Part shown: piece by piece, positions 16,730-23,770 of the stretch
Layout: every line of letters starts with the position of its first letter
How positions within the stretch are numbered: the stretch's first letter is position 1
Assembly (NCBI GenBank): GCA_035295125.1
Contig: DATGJP010000090.1
Location: forward strand, 1 to 64,000
Source of the DNA: JAICMB01 sp035295125
Lineage (GTDB): Bacteria; Acidobacteriota; Terriglobia; Bryobacterales; Bryobacteraceae
DNA length: 64,000 bases
Direction: 5' to 3'
Notes under the pieces: generated by a model
Databases searched by the model: none
The model's input: the letters and a program-made list of their open reading frames with translations, nothing else
Told to the model about the DNA's origin: nothing
Program-made: the position numbers and the translations under genes

Positions 16730-17412
16730 GTCAACGCATCCTCTTCGTAGAGGACCAAATTGCCTTCGCTGTCGGCGTCATCGACCGCCTGAAGGCCGAA
16801 GGATACGAGGTAGAGCACGCGAACGACGGCAATATGGGTTTCGCCCTGGCCCGGCATGGCGGCTTCGACCTTATCATCTTAGACGCCATGCTGCCCGGCA
16901 AGAGCGGCTTCGATATTTGCCGCGATCTGCGGCAGGGATCGGTCGACACGCCGATTCTGATGCTCACCGCGCGTGGCGAAATTATCGATCGGGTCGTCGG
17001 TCTGAAACTCGGGGCTGACGACTACGTGGTGAAGCCGTTCGATGCCACCGAACTGCTCGCCCGCATCGAAGCTCTGCTGCGCCGCGCAGGCGGCAGGCCG
17101 GCAAAGCCTTCGGACGTCTTCGAGTTTGGCGAGGTTCGTGTCGATCTCAGGCAGAACGAGTTGACGCGTCGAGGCGAACCGGTGGGCCTGTCACGTGGCG
17201 AGTATCGCCTGCTGCGCTATCTTCTCGAGCACCGCGGCACCGTGATTTCCCGTGAGGAGCTGTTCGGCAAAGTCTGGGGCGTGGAGAGCGACAGCATGAG
17301 CCGCACCGTCGATGTCCACGTTGCCAGCCTGCGGAAGAAGATTGAGCCGGACCCGCGTTATCCCCAATACTTAATCACGGTCAAGGGCTTCGGCTATAAG
17401 CTGGTGGTATGA
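16726..17412 (+). CDS. OmpR/PhoB-family response regulator
   Basis: The 228-residue protein has a receiver domain with phospho-acceptor Asp53 in LIILDAMLPGKSGFD, acidic Asp10, and Lys in DDYVVKPFDA. A C-terminal winged helix (residues about 130-228) has EYRLLRYLLEHRGTVISREE and TVDVHVASLRKKIEPDP. It is the cognate partner of the upstream kinase by overlap and acts as a DNA-binding transcription factor. The stop overlaps the fucosidase ATG (ATGA). Confidence 0.96.
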   Translation: MSQRILFVEDQIAFAVGVIDRLKAEGYEVEHANDGNMGFALARHGGFDLIILDAMLPGKSGFDICRDLRQGSVDTPILMLTARGEIIDRVVGLKLGADDYVVKPFDATELLARIEALLRRAGGRPAKPSDVFEFGEVRVDLRQNELTRRGEPVGLSRGEYRLLRYLLEHRGTVISREELFGKVWGVESDSMSRTVDVHVASLRKKIEPDPRYPQYLITVKGFGYKLVV

Positions 17413-18698
17413 CCCGCAGATCCCTGCTTGCCCTCGGCGCCGCTGCGCTCGCGCGGGGCGCAACGGATGCGCCCTACCGTCCGGCCACCGAAAACCTGCG
17501 CGCTCGCGAATGGTTTCAGAACGCAAAATTCGGCCTCTTCATTCACTGGGGCGTGTACAGCGTGCTCGGACACGGCGAGTGGGTGATGAATAACGAGAAG
17601 ATCCCGATCTCCGAATACGAGAGAATTCCGGCGCGCTTTAATCCCGTGAATTACGATCCTGCCGCGTGGGTCAGCCTGGCGAAGCAGGCTGGGATGAAGT
17701 ACATCACCATTACCAGCAAGCATCACGATGGCTTTGCGATGTTCGCCACGAAGCAATCGAAGTGGAATATCGTCGATGCGACGCCGTATGGCAAGGACGT
17801 GCTGAAGCCGCTCGCGGACGAGTGCCGCCGGCAGGGCGTGCGTCTGTTCTTCTATCACTCCCATCTCGACTGGCATCATCCCGACTACTACCCACTCGGG
17901 CAGACCGGCCATTACTCCGGACGTCCTCCGGGCGGCGACTTCAACCGCTATCTCGACTACATGGACGCGCAGCTGACCGAGTTGCTGACGGGCTATGGCG
18001 AGGTCGCGGGCATTTGGTTCGACGGCATCTGGGACCGTCGCGACGCTGACTGGAAGCTGCGCCGCACCTACGACATGATCCATCGGCTGCAGCCTGCGGC
18101 GATGGTGGGCAACAATCACCACCTTCCGCCATTCGAGGGCGAGGACTTCCAAATGTTCGAGAAGGATCTGCCGGGTGGAAACACCGCGGGATTCAACGGC
18201 GAATCCAAGATCGGCACTCTCCCGCTCGAAACCTGCGACACCATCAATGGCGCCTGGGGCTATGACTCTCGCGACAAGAATTATAAGAGCACCAAGCAAC
18301 TGATCCACTACGTGGTGCGGGCGGCGGGCAACAATGGCAATTTCCTCCTCAATGTCGGCCCGAAGCCCGACGGTACGATTCAGGACGAGTTTCAGACGCG
18401 CCTGCGCGAGATGGGCGCGTGGCTCGGCAAGAATGGCGAATCGATTTACGGCACTCGCGGCGGACCGATAACGCCGCGTCCCTGGGGTGTGACCACGCGC
18501 AAGGGGAACCGGACCTACGTTCACGTGCTCGATTGGGAAGACGAACTCCTTGCGATGCCTAAGATTCCCTTCAAGAAAGCCAGTCTGTTGGGCGACGGCA
18601 GTCCGGTAACGGTGCGCGCGGTGGACGGCGGTATGCTTTTGCATCTGCCGAAGGCTGGCCGCGATCCGCTCGACACAGTGGTCGTGCTGGAATCCTGA
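17409..18698 (+). CDS. Secreted alpha-L-fucosidase (GH29)
   Basis: Hydrolyses terminal alpha-L-fucosyl residues with retention. The 429-residue protein begins MTRRSLLALGAAALARGA, a Tat-like leader with twin Arg, then the catalytic domain: FGLFIHWGVYSVLGHGEW, ITSKHHDGFAMF, FFYHSHLDWHHPDYY, and IWFDGIWDRR with likely nucleophile Asp205. It carries NNGNFLLNVGPKPDGTI, a GH29 hallmark, and a C-terminal beta-sandwich. It overlaps the two-component regulator gene by 4 bp, an unusual direct coupling. Confidence 0.93.
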   Translation: MTRRSLLALGAAALARGATDAPYRPATENLRAREWFQNAKFGLFIHWGVYSVLGHGEWVMNNEKIPISEYERIPARFNPVNYDPAAWVSLAKQAGMKYITITSKHHDGFAMFATKQSKWNIVDATPYGKDVLKPLADECRRQGVRLFFYHSHLDWHHPDYYPLGQTGHYSGRPPGGDFNRYLDYMDAQLTELLTGYGEVAGIWFDGIWDRRDADWKLRRTYDMIHRLQPAAMVGNNHHLPPFEGEDFQMFEKDLPGGNTAGFNGESKIGTLPLETCDTINGAWGYDSRDKNYKSTKQLIHYVVRAAGNNGNFLLNVGPKPDGTIQDEFQTRLREMGAWLGKNGESIYGTRGGPITPRPWGVTTRKGNRTYVHVLDWEDELLAMPKIPFKKASLLGDGSPVTVRAVDGGMLLHLPKAGRDPLDTVVVLES

Positions 18699-19024
18699 CA
18701 TTTGCATTCCGACCAACTTGGAGCATGTGGATGGATATTACACAGCTTCAGGTTCTTCGCGCCTCGCGAATATTCTGACATCGTGGAAGTATGCACAAGC
18801 GAAACCTCCTGCGCCAGCTTTGGGGTACACAGCGTTTCGAAGACCGTGGAAGGGTGGAGAAGGCATTCAGCCTGCCTTTGGACTTCACGGCGAATGTACG
18901 GGCGCTGGCACATGCGCATGCGGGGAGTTGCTATGCGGCGCGTCGACGGTTCAAAAAGCAGGCGAACTGCCTGGCCGCCAAAGTCTCTCGCTCTTCATTC
19001 GGTGCGGTAAAGTAGTTGAGACTC
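18699..19024. repeat. Intergenic region with a degenerate reversed repeat copy
   Basis: About 325 bases without a convincing gene. 18845-18893 reads GTGGAAGGGTGGAGAAGGC, then ATTCAGCCTGCCTTTGGACTT, the reverse of arm B and its tail. 18801-18816 (GAAACCTCCTGCGCCAG) is a decayed arm A. 18957-18977 (AGCAGGCGAACTGCCTGG) is another short palindrome. No promoter stands out for the downstream oxidoreductase. Confidence 0.6.
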
Positions 19025-20005
19025 ATGAAGACCAAAGCATGGTTGGTGCGCCAGTGGTGTGAGCCGGAGGACATGGAATGGGCGGAGATGGATGCGCCGG
19101 ACCCCGGCCCGGGGCAGGTGCGCATCCGAAATAGCGCCGCTGCGCTGAACTTCTTCGACATCCTACAGGTGCAGGGCAAATACCAGGTGAAGCCACCCTT
19201 CCCGTTTACGCCGGGCGCTGAAGTGGCGGGCGAGATCGATGAGATCGGGGCCAATGTTGCGCAGTGGGCGCCCGGCGACCGGGTGCTGGCGTTCACAGAC
19301 GGCTCGGGTTTCGCCGAACATACGATCGCGGATGCTGCCAAGGTGTTCCGGATTCCCAAGGGCATGGACCCCACGCAGGCCGCCTCGATGCCGATCATTT
19401 ATCAGACCTCGCTCTTCGCTCTCAAGGACCGCGGCGAGCTCCGCGAAGGCGAGTGGCTCCTGGTGCACGCGGGAGCCAGTGGGGTCGGTATGTCGGCCAT
19501 CCAGTTGGGGCGCGCATTCGGGGCGCGTGTCATTGCCACCGCGAGTTCCGCCGAGAAACTCGAGTTTGCCCGCCGCCAGGGAGCTGAGCACCTCATCAAC
19601 TACAGCCAGCCCGAATGGGTAGATCACGTGAAGCAGATCACCGGCGGTCGTGGCGCGGATGTAATCTACGATCCGGTTGGCGGCGACGTCTTTGACCTGT
19701 CGACGAAGTGCATCGCGTCCGGCGGGCGGCTGCTCGTGATCGGATTCGCATCCGGCCGCATTCCAACCATCGCGGCAAATCGGATTTTGCTCAAGAACAT
19801 GTCACTGGTCGGCGTCTTTTGGGGACATCAGGTCAAGACCACTCCGGGATACCTTCAGAAAACACAGGCCGAGCTCGAGCGGCTCTGGGATCAGGGAAAA
19901 ATTCGACCGGAGGCTTCCAGCACCTATCCTTTGTCTGAAGCGCGCCGGGCGATGAAGGACCTGGCGGATCGCAAGGTTCTGGGAAAGGCGGTGCTGGTGG
20001 TATGA
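19025..20005 (+). CDS. Zinc-independent MDR-family NADPH:quinone oxidoreductase
   Basis: The 326-residue medium-chain dehydrogenase/reductase is of the quinone reductase/zeta-crystallin type. It has the GroES-like N-terminal domain with PFTPGAEVAGEIDEIGA and nucleotide-binding LLVHAGASGVGMSAIQLGRA; the structural and catalytic zinc Cys/His set is absent. It uses NADPH to reduce quinones or enones. The ATG at 19025 (MKTKAWLVRQW) is preferred to an in-frame TTG nine bases upstream. The stop overlaps the next gene by ATGA. Confidence 0.93.
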   Translation: MKTKAWLVRQWCEPEDMEWAEMDAPDPGPGQVRIRNSAAALNFFDILQVQGKYQVKPPFPFTPGAEVAGEIDEIGANVAQWAPGDRVLAFTDGSGFAEHTIADAAKVFRIPKGMDPTQAASMPIIYQTSLFALKDRGELREGEWLLVHAGASGVGMSAIQLGRAFGARVIATASSAEKLEFARRQGAEHLINYSQPEWVDHVKQITGGRGADVIYDPVGGDVFDLSTKCIASGGRLLVIGFASGRIPTIAANRILLKNMSLVGVFWGHQVKTTPGYLQKTQAELERLWDQGKIRPEASSTYPLSEARRAMKDLADRKVLGKAVLVV

Positions 20006-20955
20006 GTGCGTCCATCGAACGGCGGCTGATCGAGATTCCGGCGGGGGTCGACTCGGGTACGCAGATCCCGATCACCACCGTCCAAGGCGCCCGCCCCGGG
20101 CCAGTGCTGGCGCTGATCGCCGGAAATCACGGCTATGAGTATCCGCCGATCATCGCCCTCCAGCGCTTGCAAGGCGAAATCGACGCCGGGAAACTTGCAG
20201 GCACCATCATTATGGTGCATGTCGCCAACATGCCGTCCTTCCTGGGCCGTACCATCTACTTCAGCCCAGTGGATGGCAAGAATCTGAACCGTGTCTATCC
20301 TGGTAAAACCGACGGCACAGTCTCCGAACGAATCGCATTCGCCATTACTACCGAGGTAATTGAGAAAGCCGACTACGTCCTCGATCTGCACTGCGGCGAC
20401 GGCAACGAGTGGCTGCGCCCGTACGTGTATCAGACGGTCACGAACAATCCGGAAATGGACGCGTCAATCGCGCGCCTGGCCCTGGCTTTCGGAATCGACC
20501 ATATTCTCGTCGACCGCAACCGCCCCACCGATCCGGCGCGTTCAATGTATTGTTCGACGACCGCGATCACGCGCGGAAAGCCTGCCATGACGGTTGAAAG
20601 TGGCTATCTCGGCACCAGCGACCCACAGTGTGTTTCCGAAATTGTCTCGGGGATTTACGGCGTCCTGCGCGAGCTCAAGATGATGGAAAAGGGTCCGGCG
20701 CCGCTTTCGAAAGCCGTGTATCTCGTTCCGTCGGAGGTAGTATCGAGCCCAGAGACCGGGATTCTATATCCGCAGGTGGAGCGCGATCAGCACGTGACGA
20801 AAGGGACCATTCTGGCCAACATTACCGATTTTTTCGGAAAAACGATCGCGGAAGTTCCGGCGCCGATCGACGGACTGGTTCTTTACATCGTGACGACGCC
20901 GCCGATCACCAAGGGACAACCGATTGGCTGTATCGGCATGCCCCGAACCTCATAG
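20002..20955 (+). CDS. Succinylglutamate desuccinylase/aspartoacylase-family zinc hydrolase
   Basis: The 317-residue M14-like AstE/AspA-family protein has zinc ligands in AGNHGYEYPP (His43, Glu46) and DLHCGDGNEW. A C-terminal beta-barrel domain (about 225-317) is typical of the RimK-associated/ectoine-hydrolase branch, with ILANITDFFGKTIAEVPAP. It cleaves an N-acyl amino acid or gamma-glutamyl-type amide; the substrate is unknown. It overlaps the oxidoreductase gene and converges with a small membrane-protein gene, sharing 6 bp. Confidence 0.9.
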   Translation: MSASIERRLIEIPAGVDSGTQIPITTVQGARPGPVLALIAGNHGYEYPPIIALQRLQGEIDAGKLAGTIIMVHVANMPSFLGRTIYFSPVDGKNLNRVYPGKTDGTVSERIAFAITTEVIEKADYVLDLHCGDGNEWLRPYVYQTVTNNPEMDASIARLALAFGIDHILVDRNRPTDPARSMYCSTTAITRGKPAMTVESGYLGTSDPQCVSEIVSGIYGVLRELKMMEKGPAPLSKAVYLVPSEVVSSPETGILYPQVERDQHVTKGTILANITDFFGKTIAEVPAPIDGLVLYIVTTPPITKGQPIGCIGMPRTS

Positions 20956-21171
20956 CCCCGGCCACGACACAATTTGCGTCACACGGCCGGCGAAGTATGG
21001 CAGGATGTACAGAACCGCGATGGCCCACATAGCTGCGAGCATCGCCCAGCGCAAGACCGAACGGCCTCGCTCATGCGTATCGAGTGCATCCTCTTCCGGG
21101 TTGTAAAGCGTTTCGGCTCCCGGGCTGCAAAGAGTTTCCGCCGTGGGCGTTGCTTCCATTACCTCGACCAT
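20950..21171 (-). CDS. Small single-pass membrane protein, unknown function
   Basis: The 73-residue protein has an acidic N-terminal half (ETLYNPEEDALDTHERGR) followed by one transmembrane segment, WAMLAAMWAIAVLYILPYFA (residues about 42-61), and a short tail. Nothing in it is recognisable. The clean acidic/TM layout and the 6-bp convergent overlap with the AstE-like gene support coding, but no strong ribosome binding site is seen; Met5 is an alternative start. Confidence 0.55.
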   Translation of the reverse strand: MVEVMEATPTAETLCSPGAETLYNPEEDALDTHERGRSVLRWAMLAAMWAIAVLYILPYFAGRVTQIVSWPGL

Positions 21172-21320
21172 GGCTAGAGTATGGCGCTGCTCAAAACGCT
21201 CCGAAATAGCCTAAAGGTTGGCTTTCCGATTAAGTCGACTACCGCAGTACGCGCGCCACGAAAATACCTGCGGCACCAACGGGTGGTTTTGTCGTCTAAG
21301 TAGCCACTGGAGGATGCCTC

Positions 21321-22139
21321 ATGACATTAATGAAGGGTTTCGGACTCGCAGCGATAATCGCATCAATGGCTTACGGCCAGATGCAGGACAACCAGACGAA
21401 GCAGATGCGCTGCAATGACTCGTCCGATGGCGATCGGGCGCGAGCCTGCGAGATTCGCGAGCAGACGTTTCCCGGCTTGGGACGCCTGAGCGTCGACGGC
21501 GGCCAGAACGGTGGCGCCACGGTGAAGGGCTGGCTGCGGAATGAAGTGCTGGTCCGCTCGAAGGTCGAGGCGTGGGCCGATACCGACAGCCAGGCGCATG
21601 CGGTTGTAGGCCAGGTTCAGGTGCAGGCGGCGGGCGGTCAAGTCAGCGCCAACGGCCCGTCCAAGGGTGGAGACGGCGGGTGGAGCGTCAGCTACGAGAT
21701 TTTCGTGCCGCAAACAACGGATCTGAGCCTGAAGGCGCACAACGGTGGAATCAGCATCTCCGATGTCCGCGGGCGCATCGAATTCGATACGGTGAACGGC
21801 GGGGTTCATCTGAAGCGGGTTGCCGGAGACGTCAGCGGCAATACCAAGAACGGGGGGCTGACCGTCGACTTGGCTGGCCCAACATGGGAAGGCCGTCAGC
21901 TCGAAGCGCAGACTCAGAATGGCGGGGTGACGATTTCCATCCCCGAAACCTACTCCGCGCATGTGATGGCCGAAACCGTGAACGGCGGCATGTCAACCGA
22001 CTTTCCGCTCACGCTGCAGGGCAATCTCAAGACCAGGCAGCTTGATTTTAACGTTGGCTCCGGAGGGCCGCTGATCCATGTCAGCACCCATAACGGAGGC
22101 GTGCACGTGAAGAAGGTTTCCACTAGCGCGGCGTTATAA
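21321..22139 (+). CDS. Secreted DUF4097-type beta-helix protein
   Basis: The 272-residue protein has a signal peptide (MTLMKGFGLAAIIASMAYGQ) and the repeated short-strand pattern NGGxxI/V seen in DUF4097 'putative adhesin' proteins: AHNGGISISDV, TVNGGVHLKRV, TKNGGLTVDLA, TQNGGVTISIP, TVNGGMSTDFP and HNGGVHVKKV. Each NGG sits at a turn about every 20-25 residues, implying a right-handed beta-solenoid. GGAGG lies about eight bases before the ATG. No catalytic residues are evident. The 3' end overlaps thrC by 17 bp, convergently. Confidence 0.85.
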   Translation: MTLMKGFGLAAIIASMAYGQMQDNQTKQMRCNDSSDGDRARACEIREQTFPGLGRLSVDGGQNGGATVKGWLRNEVLVRSKVEAWADTDSQAHAVVGQVQVQAAGGQVSANGPSKGGDGGWSVSYEIFVPQTTDLSLKAHNGGISISDVRGRIEFDTVNGGVHLKRVAGDVSGNTKNGGLTVDLAGPTWEGRQLEAQTQNGGVTISIPETYSAHVMAETVNGGMSTDFPLTLQGNLKTRQLDFNVGSGGPLIHVSTHNGGVHVKKVSTSAAL

Positions 22140-23349
22140 GGCCGCCTAGCTTGTCCTGTTCGCTCGCCGTGACGCGCGGGAAACGGGTGGAGTAGGCTTC
22201 CAGGTACTTCAGGCCGGAGCCGGTGTTGTAGATGACGACCCGGTCCGAGCGGTTCAGGAAGCCATTGTCGAGCAGCTTCTCGAGCGCCGCGATGCAGGCG
22301 GCGCCTTCGGGGGCGGCGAATATACCCTCATCCGAAGCCAGCTTGACGCCGGCATCGAGCATCTCTTCGTCCGATGCCGCTATCGCCGTGCCACCGCTGT
22401 CACGAACCGCGTTCAGCACCAGGAAATCGCCGAGGGCCTTCGGCACGCGCAGACCGCTCGCGACCGTGCTGGCATGGTCCCAGAACTCGCTGCGGGGTTT
22501 GCCTTCTTCGAAAGCTTTCACGATGGGAGCGCAGCCCGCCGCCTGTACGGCGATCATCTTGGGACGCTTCGGCCCAATCCAGCCGAGCGCTTCCATTTCG
22601 CCGAACGCCTTCCACATGCCGATCAGCCCGACGCCCCCGCCGGCGGGGTAAAAGATGGCGTCCGGAAGCTCCCATCCGAACTGCTCGGCTACCTCGTAGC
22701 CCATGGTCTTCTTGCCTTCGATGCGATAGGGTTCTTTCAAAGTGCTGACGTCGAACCAGCCCTCGGCGTCCTTACGCGCGGCGACAATCTTGCCGCAATC
22801 GCTGATCAGGCCGTCGACAAGCGTGACGTTCGCGCCGAACGCTTTGCATTCGATGTAGTTCGCTTGCGGGACATCCTGCGGCATGAAGATGTGGGCTTCG
22901 AGGCCCGCGGCTGCGGCATAGGCGGCCATGGCGCTCGCCGCGTTGCCCGCCGATGGGATCGCGAACTTCTTCGCGCCGAGTTCGAGACCCATGGAAATCG
23001 CGCAGGAAAGCCCACGCGCCTTGAACGAGCCGGTCGGATTGATGCCTTCGTCCTTGACCCAGATGTTCGGGGCGTTCAACGATGCGCCGAGCCGTTTGGC
23101 GTGGACCAGCGGCGTGAGGCCCTCGCCCAGCGAGACGATGTGCGTCGCGTCGTCTACCGGAAGAATCGGCGCGTAGCGCCACATCGACGAAGGGCCCTTT
23201 TCGACGTCTTCGCGCTTCCAGGCGGTGCGGACGGCTTCCAGGTCGTAGCGCACGAGCAGCGGACCGCCGCATTGACAGAGGTTGTGAAGCTTTCCGGCTT
23301 CGTGCGTCTTGGCACACGCGGCACATTCGAGGTGGGTGACGTGGGACAT
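22123..23349 (-). CDS. thrC: Threonine synthase with N-terminal zinc ribbon
   Basis: PLP enzyme converting O-phosphohomoserine to threonine. The 408-residue protein begins with a zinc-ribbon (Cys9, Cys12, Cys25, Cys27: LECAACAKTH and NLCQCGGPL). It then has GEGLTPLVHAKRLG, the PLP lysine in NPTGSFKARGL (Lys110) and SAGNAASAMAAYAA, followed by FYPAGGGVGLIGMW. I use the ATG at 23349; the frame is open another 21 codons into the padR promoter region, where nothing looks coding. The zinc-ribbon class is common in bacteria and archaea, and a related use is cysteate synthase, so function is likely but not absolute. Confidence 0.9.
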   Translation of the reverse strand: MSHVTHLECAACAKTHEAGKLHNLCQCGGPLLVRYDLEAVRTAWKREDVEKGPSSMWRYAPILPVDDATHIVSLGEGLTPLVHAKRLGASLNAPNIWVKDEGINPTGSFKARGLSCAISMGLELGAKKFAIPSAGNAASAMAAYAAAAGLEAHIFMPQDVPQANYIECKAFGANVTLVDGLISDCGKIVAARKDAEGWFDVSTLKEPYRIEGKKTMGYEVAEQFGWELPDAIFYPAGGGVGLIGMWKAFGEMEALGWIGPKRPKMIAVQAAGCAPIVKAFEEGKPRSEFWDHASTVASGLRVPKALGDFLVLNAVRDSGGTAIAASDEEMLDAGVKLASDEGIFAAPEGAACIAALEKLLDNGFLNRSDRVVIYNTGSGLKYLEAYSTRFPRVTASEQDKLGGLITPR

Positions 23350-23405
23350 GGCTTGAAGTTTGATGATAGCGAGAACCCATACTGCCTTGCGGAAAGGCAA
23401 TGCTA

Positions 23406-23445
23406 TTGACACTACCTAATGCGATCCTACATAATGTGGCATTAT
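23406..23445 (+). promoter_or_regulatory. padR promoter with operator over the start codon
   Basis: TTGACA (23406-23411), an 18-bp spacer and CATAAT (23430-23435) form a good promoter ending only 8 bp before the ATG at 23444. A perfect inverted repeat, ATAATG-TGG-CATTAT (23431-23445), overlaps the -10 and the start codon. No Shine-Dalgarno is present. Autorepression and a nearly leaderless mRNA are inferred. Confidence 0.7.
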
Positions 23446-23770
23446 GCGGAAGCGCTTACCTCCCATCACCCATCTCCAGTTCCTGGTCTTGGGAATCCTG
23501 CGCGCCGAGGAGCAGCCCGGCCGGATCATCCGCGAGGCAATCGCTTCCTATGGCGTCCGACAGTCGGCTCCAGCCTTCTACCAGATGATGGCCCGCCTGG
23601 AACGCGAAGACGTAGTCGACGGCCGTTATGAACAGATCGCGGTCGGAGGGCAGATGGTGAAAGAGCGGCGCTACAAGATTAAGCCTGCCGGATTGAAGCT
23701 CTGGTCCGAGACCCGCGAGTTCTACCAGACTGTCGATTTGGCTGCGCGGGAGCGCTTGTCCAATGCCTGA
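23444..23770 (+). CDS. PadR-family transcriptional regulator
   Basis: The 108-residue winged-helix repressor opens THLQFLVLGILRAEEQPGRI, continues QSAPAFYQMMARLEREDVVDG (recognition helix region) and carries the wing VKERRYKIKPAGLKLW, then a short C-terminal dimer helix. It regulates the downstream ADOP permease, whose start lies inside the last codons (8-bp overlap), and probably itself through the palindrome on its own start codon. The effector is unknown. Confidence 0.92.
   Translation: MRKRLPPITHLQFLVLGILRAEEQPGRIIREAIASYGVRQSAPAFYQMMARLEREDVVDGRYEQIAVGGQMVKERRYKIKPAGLKLWSETREFYQTVDLAARERLSNA

Noticed and set aside
17394..18716. 440-codon open frame opposite the fucosidase
   Set aside because: It lies wholly over the GH29 gene, which has clear motifs; the composition is that of a GC-rich antisense frame.
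21181..21303. 40-codon open frame between the small membrane protein and DUF4097 gene
   Set aside because: No ribosome binding site and no protein-like pattern.
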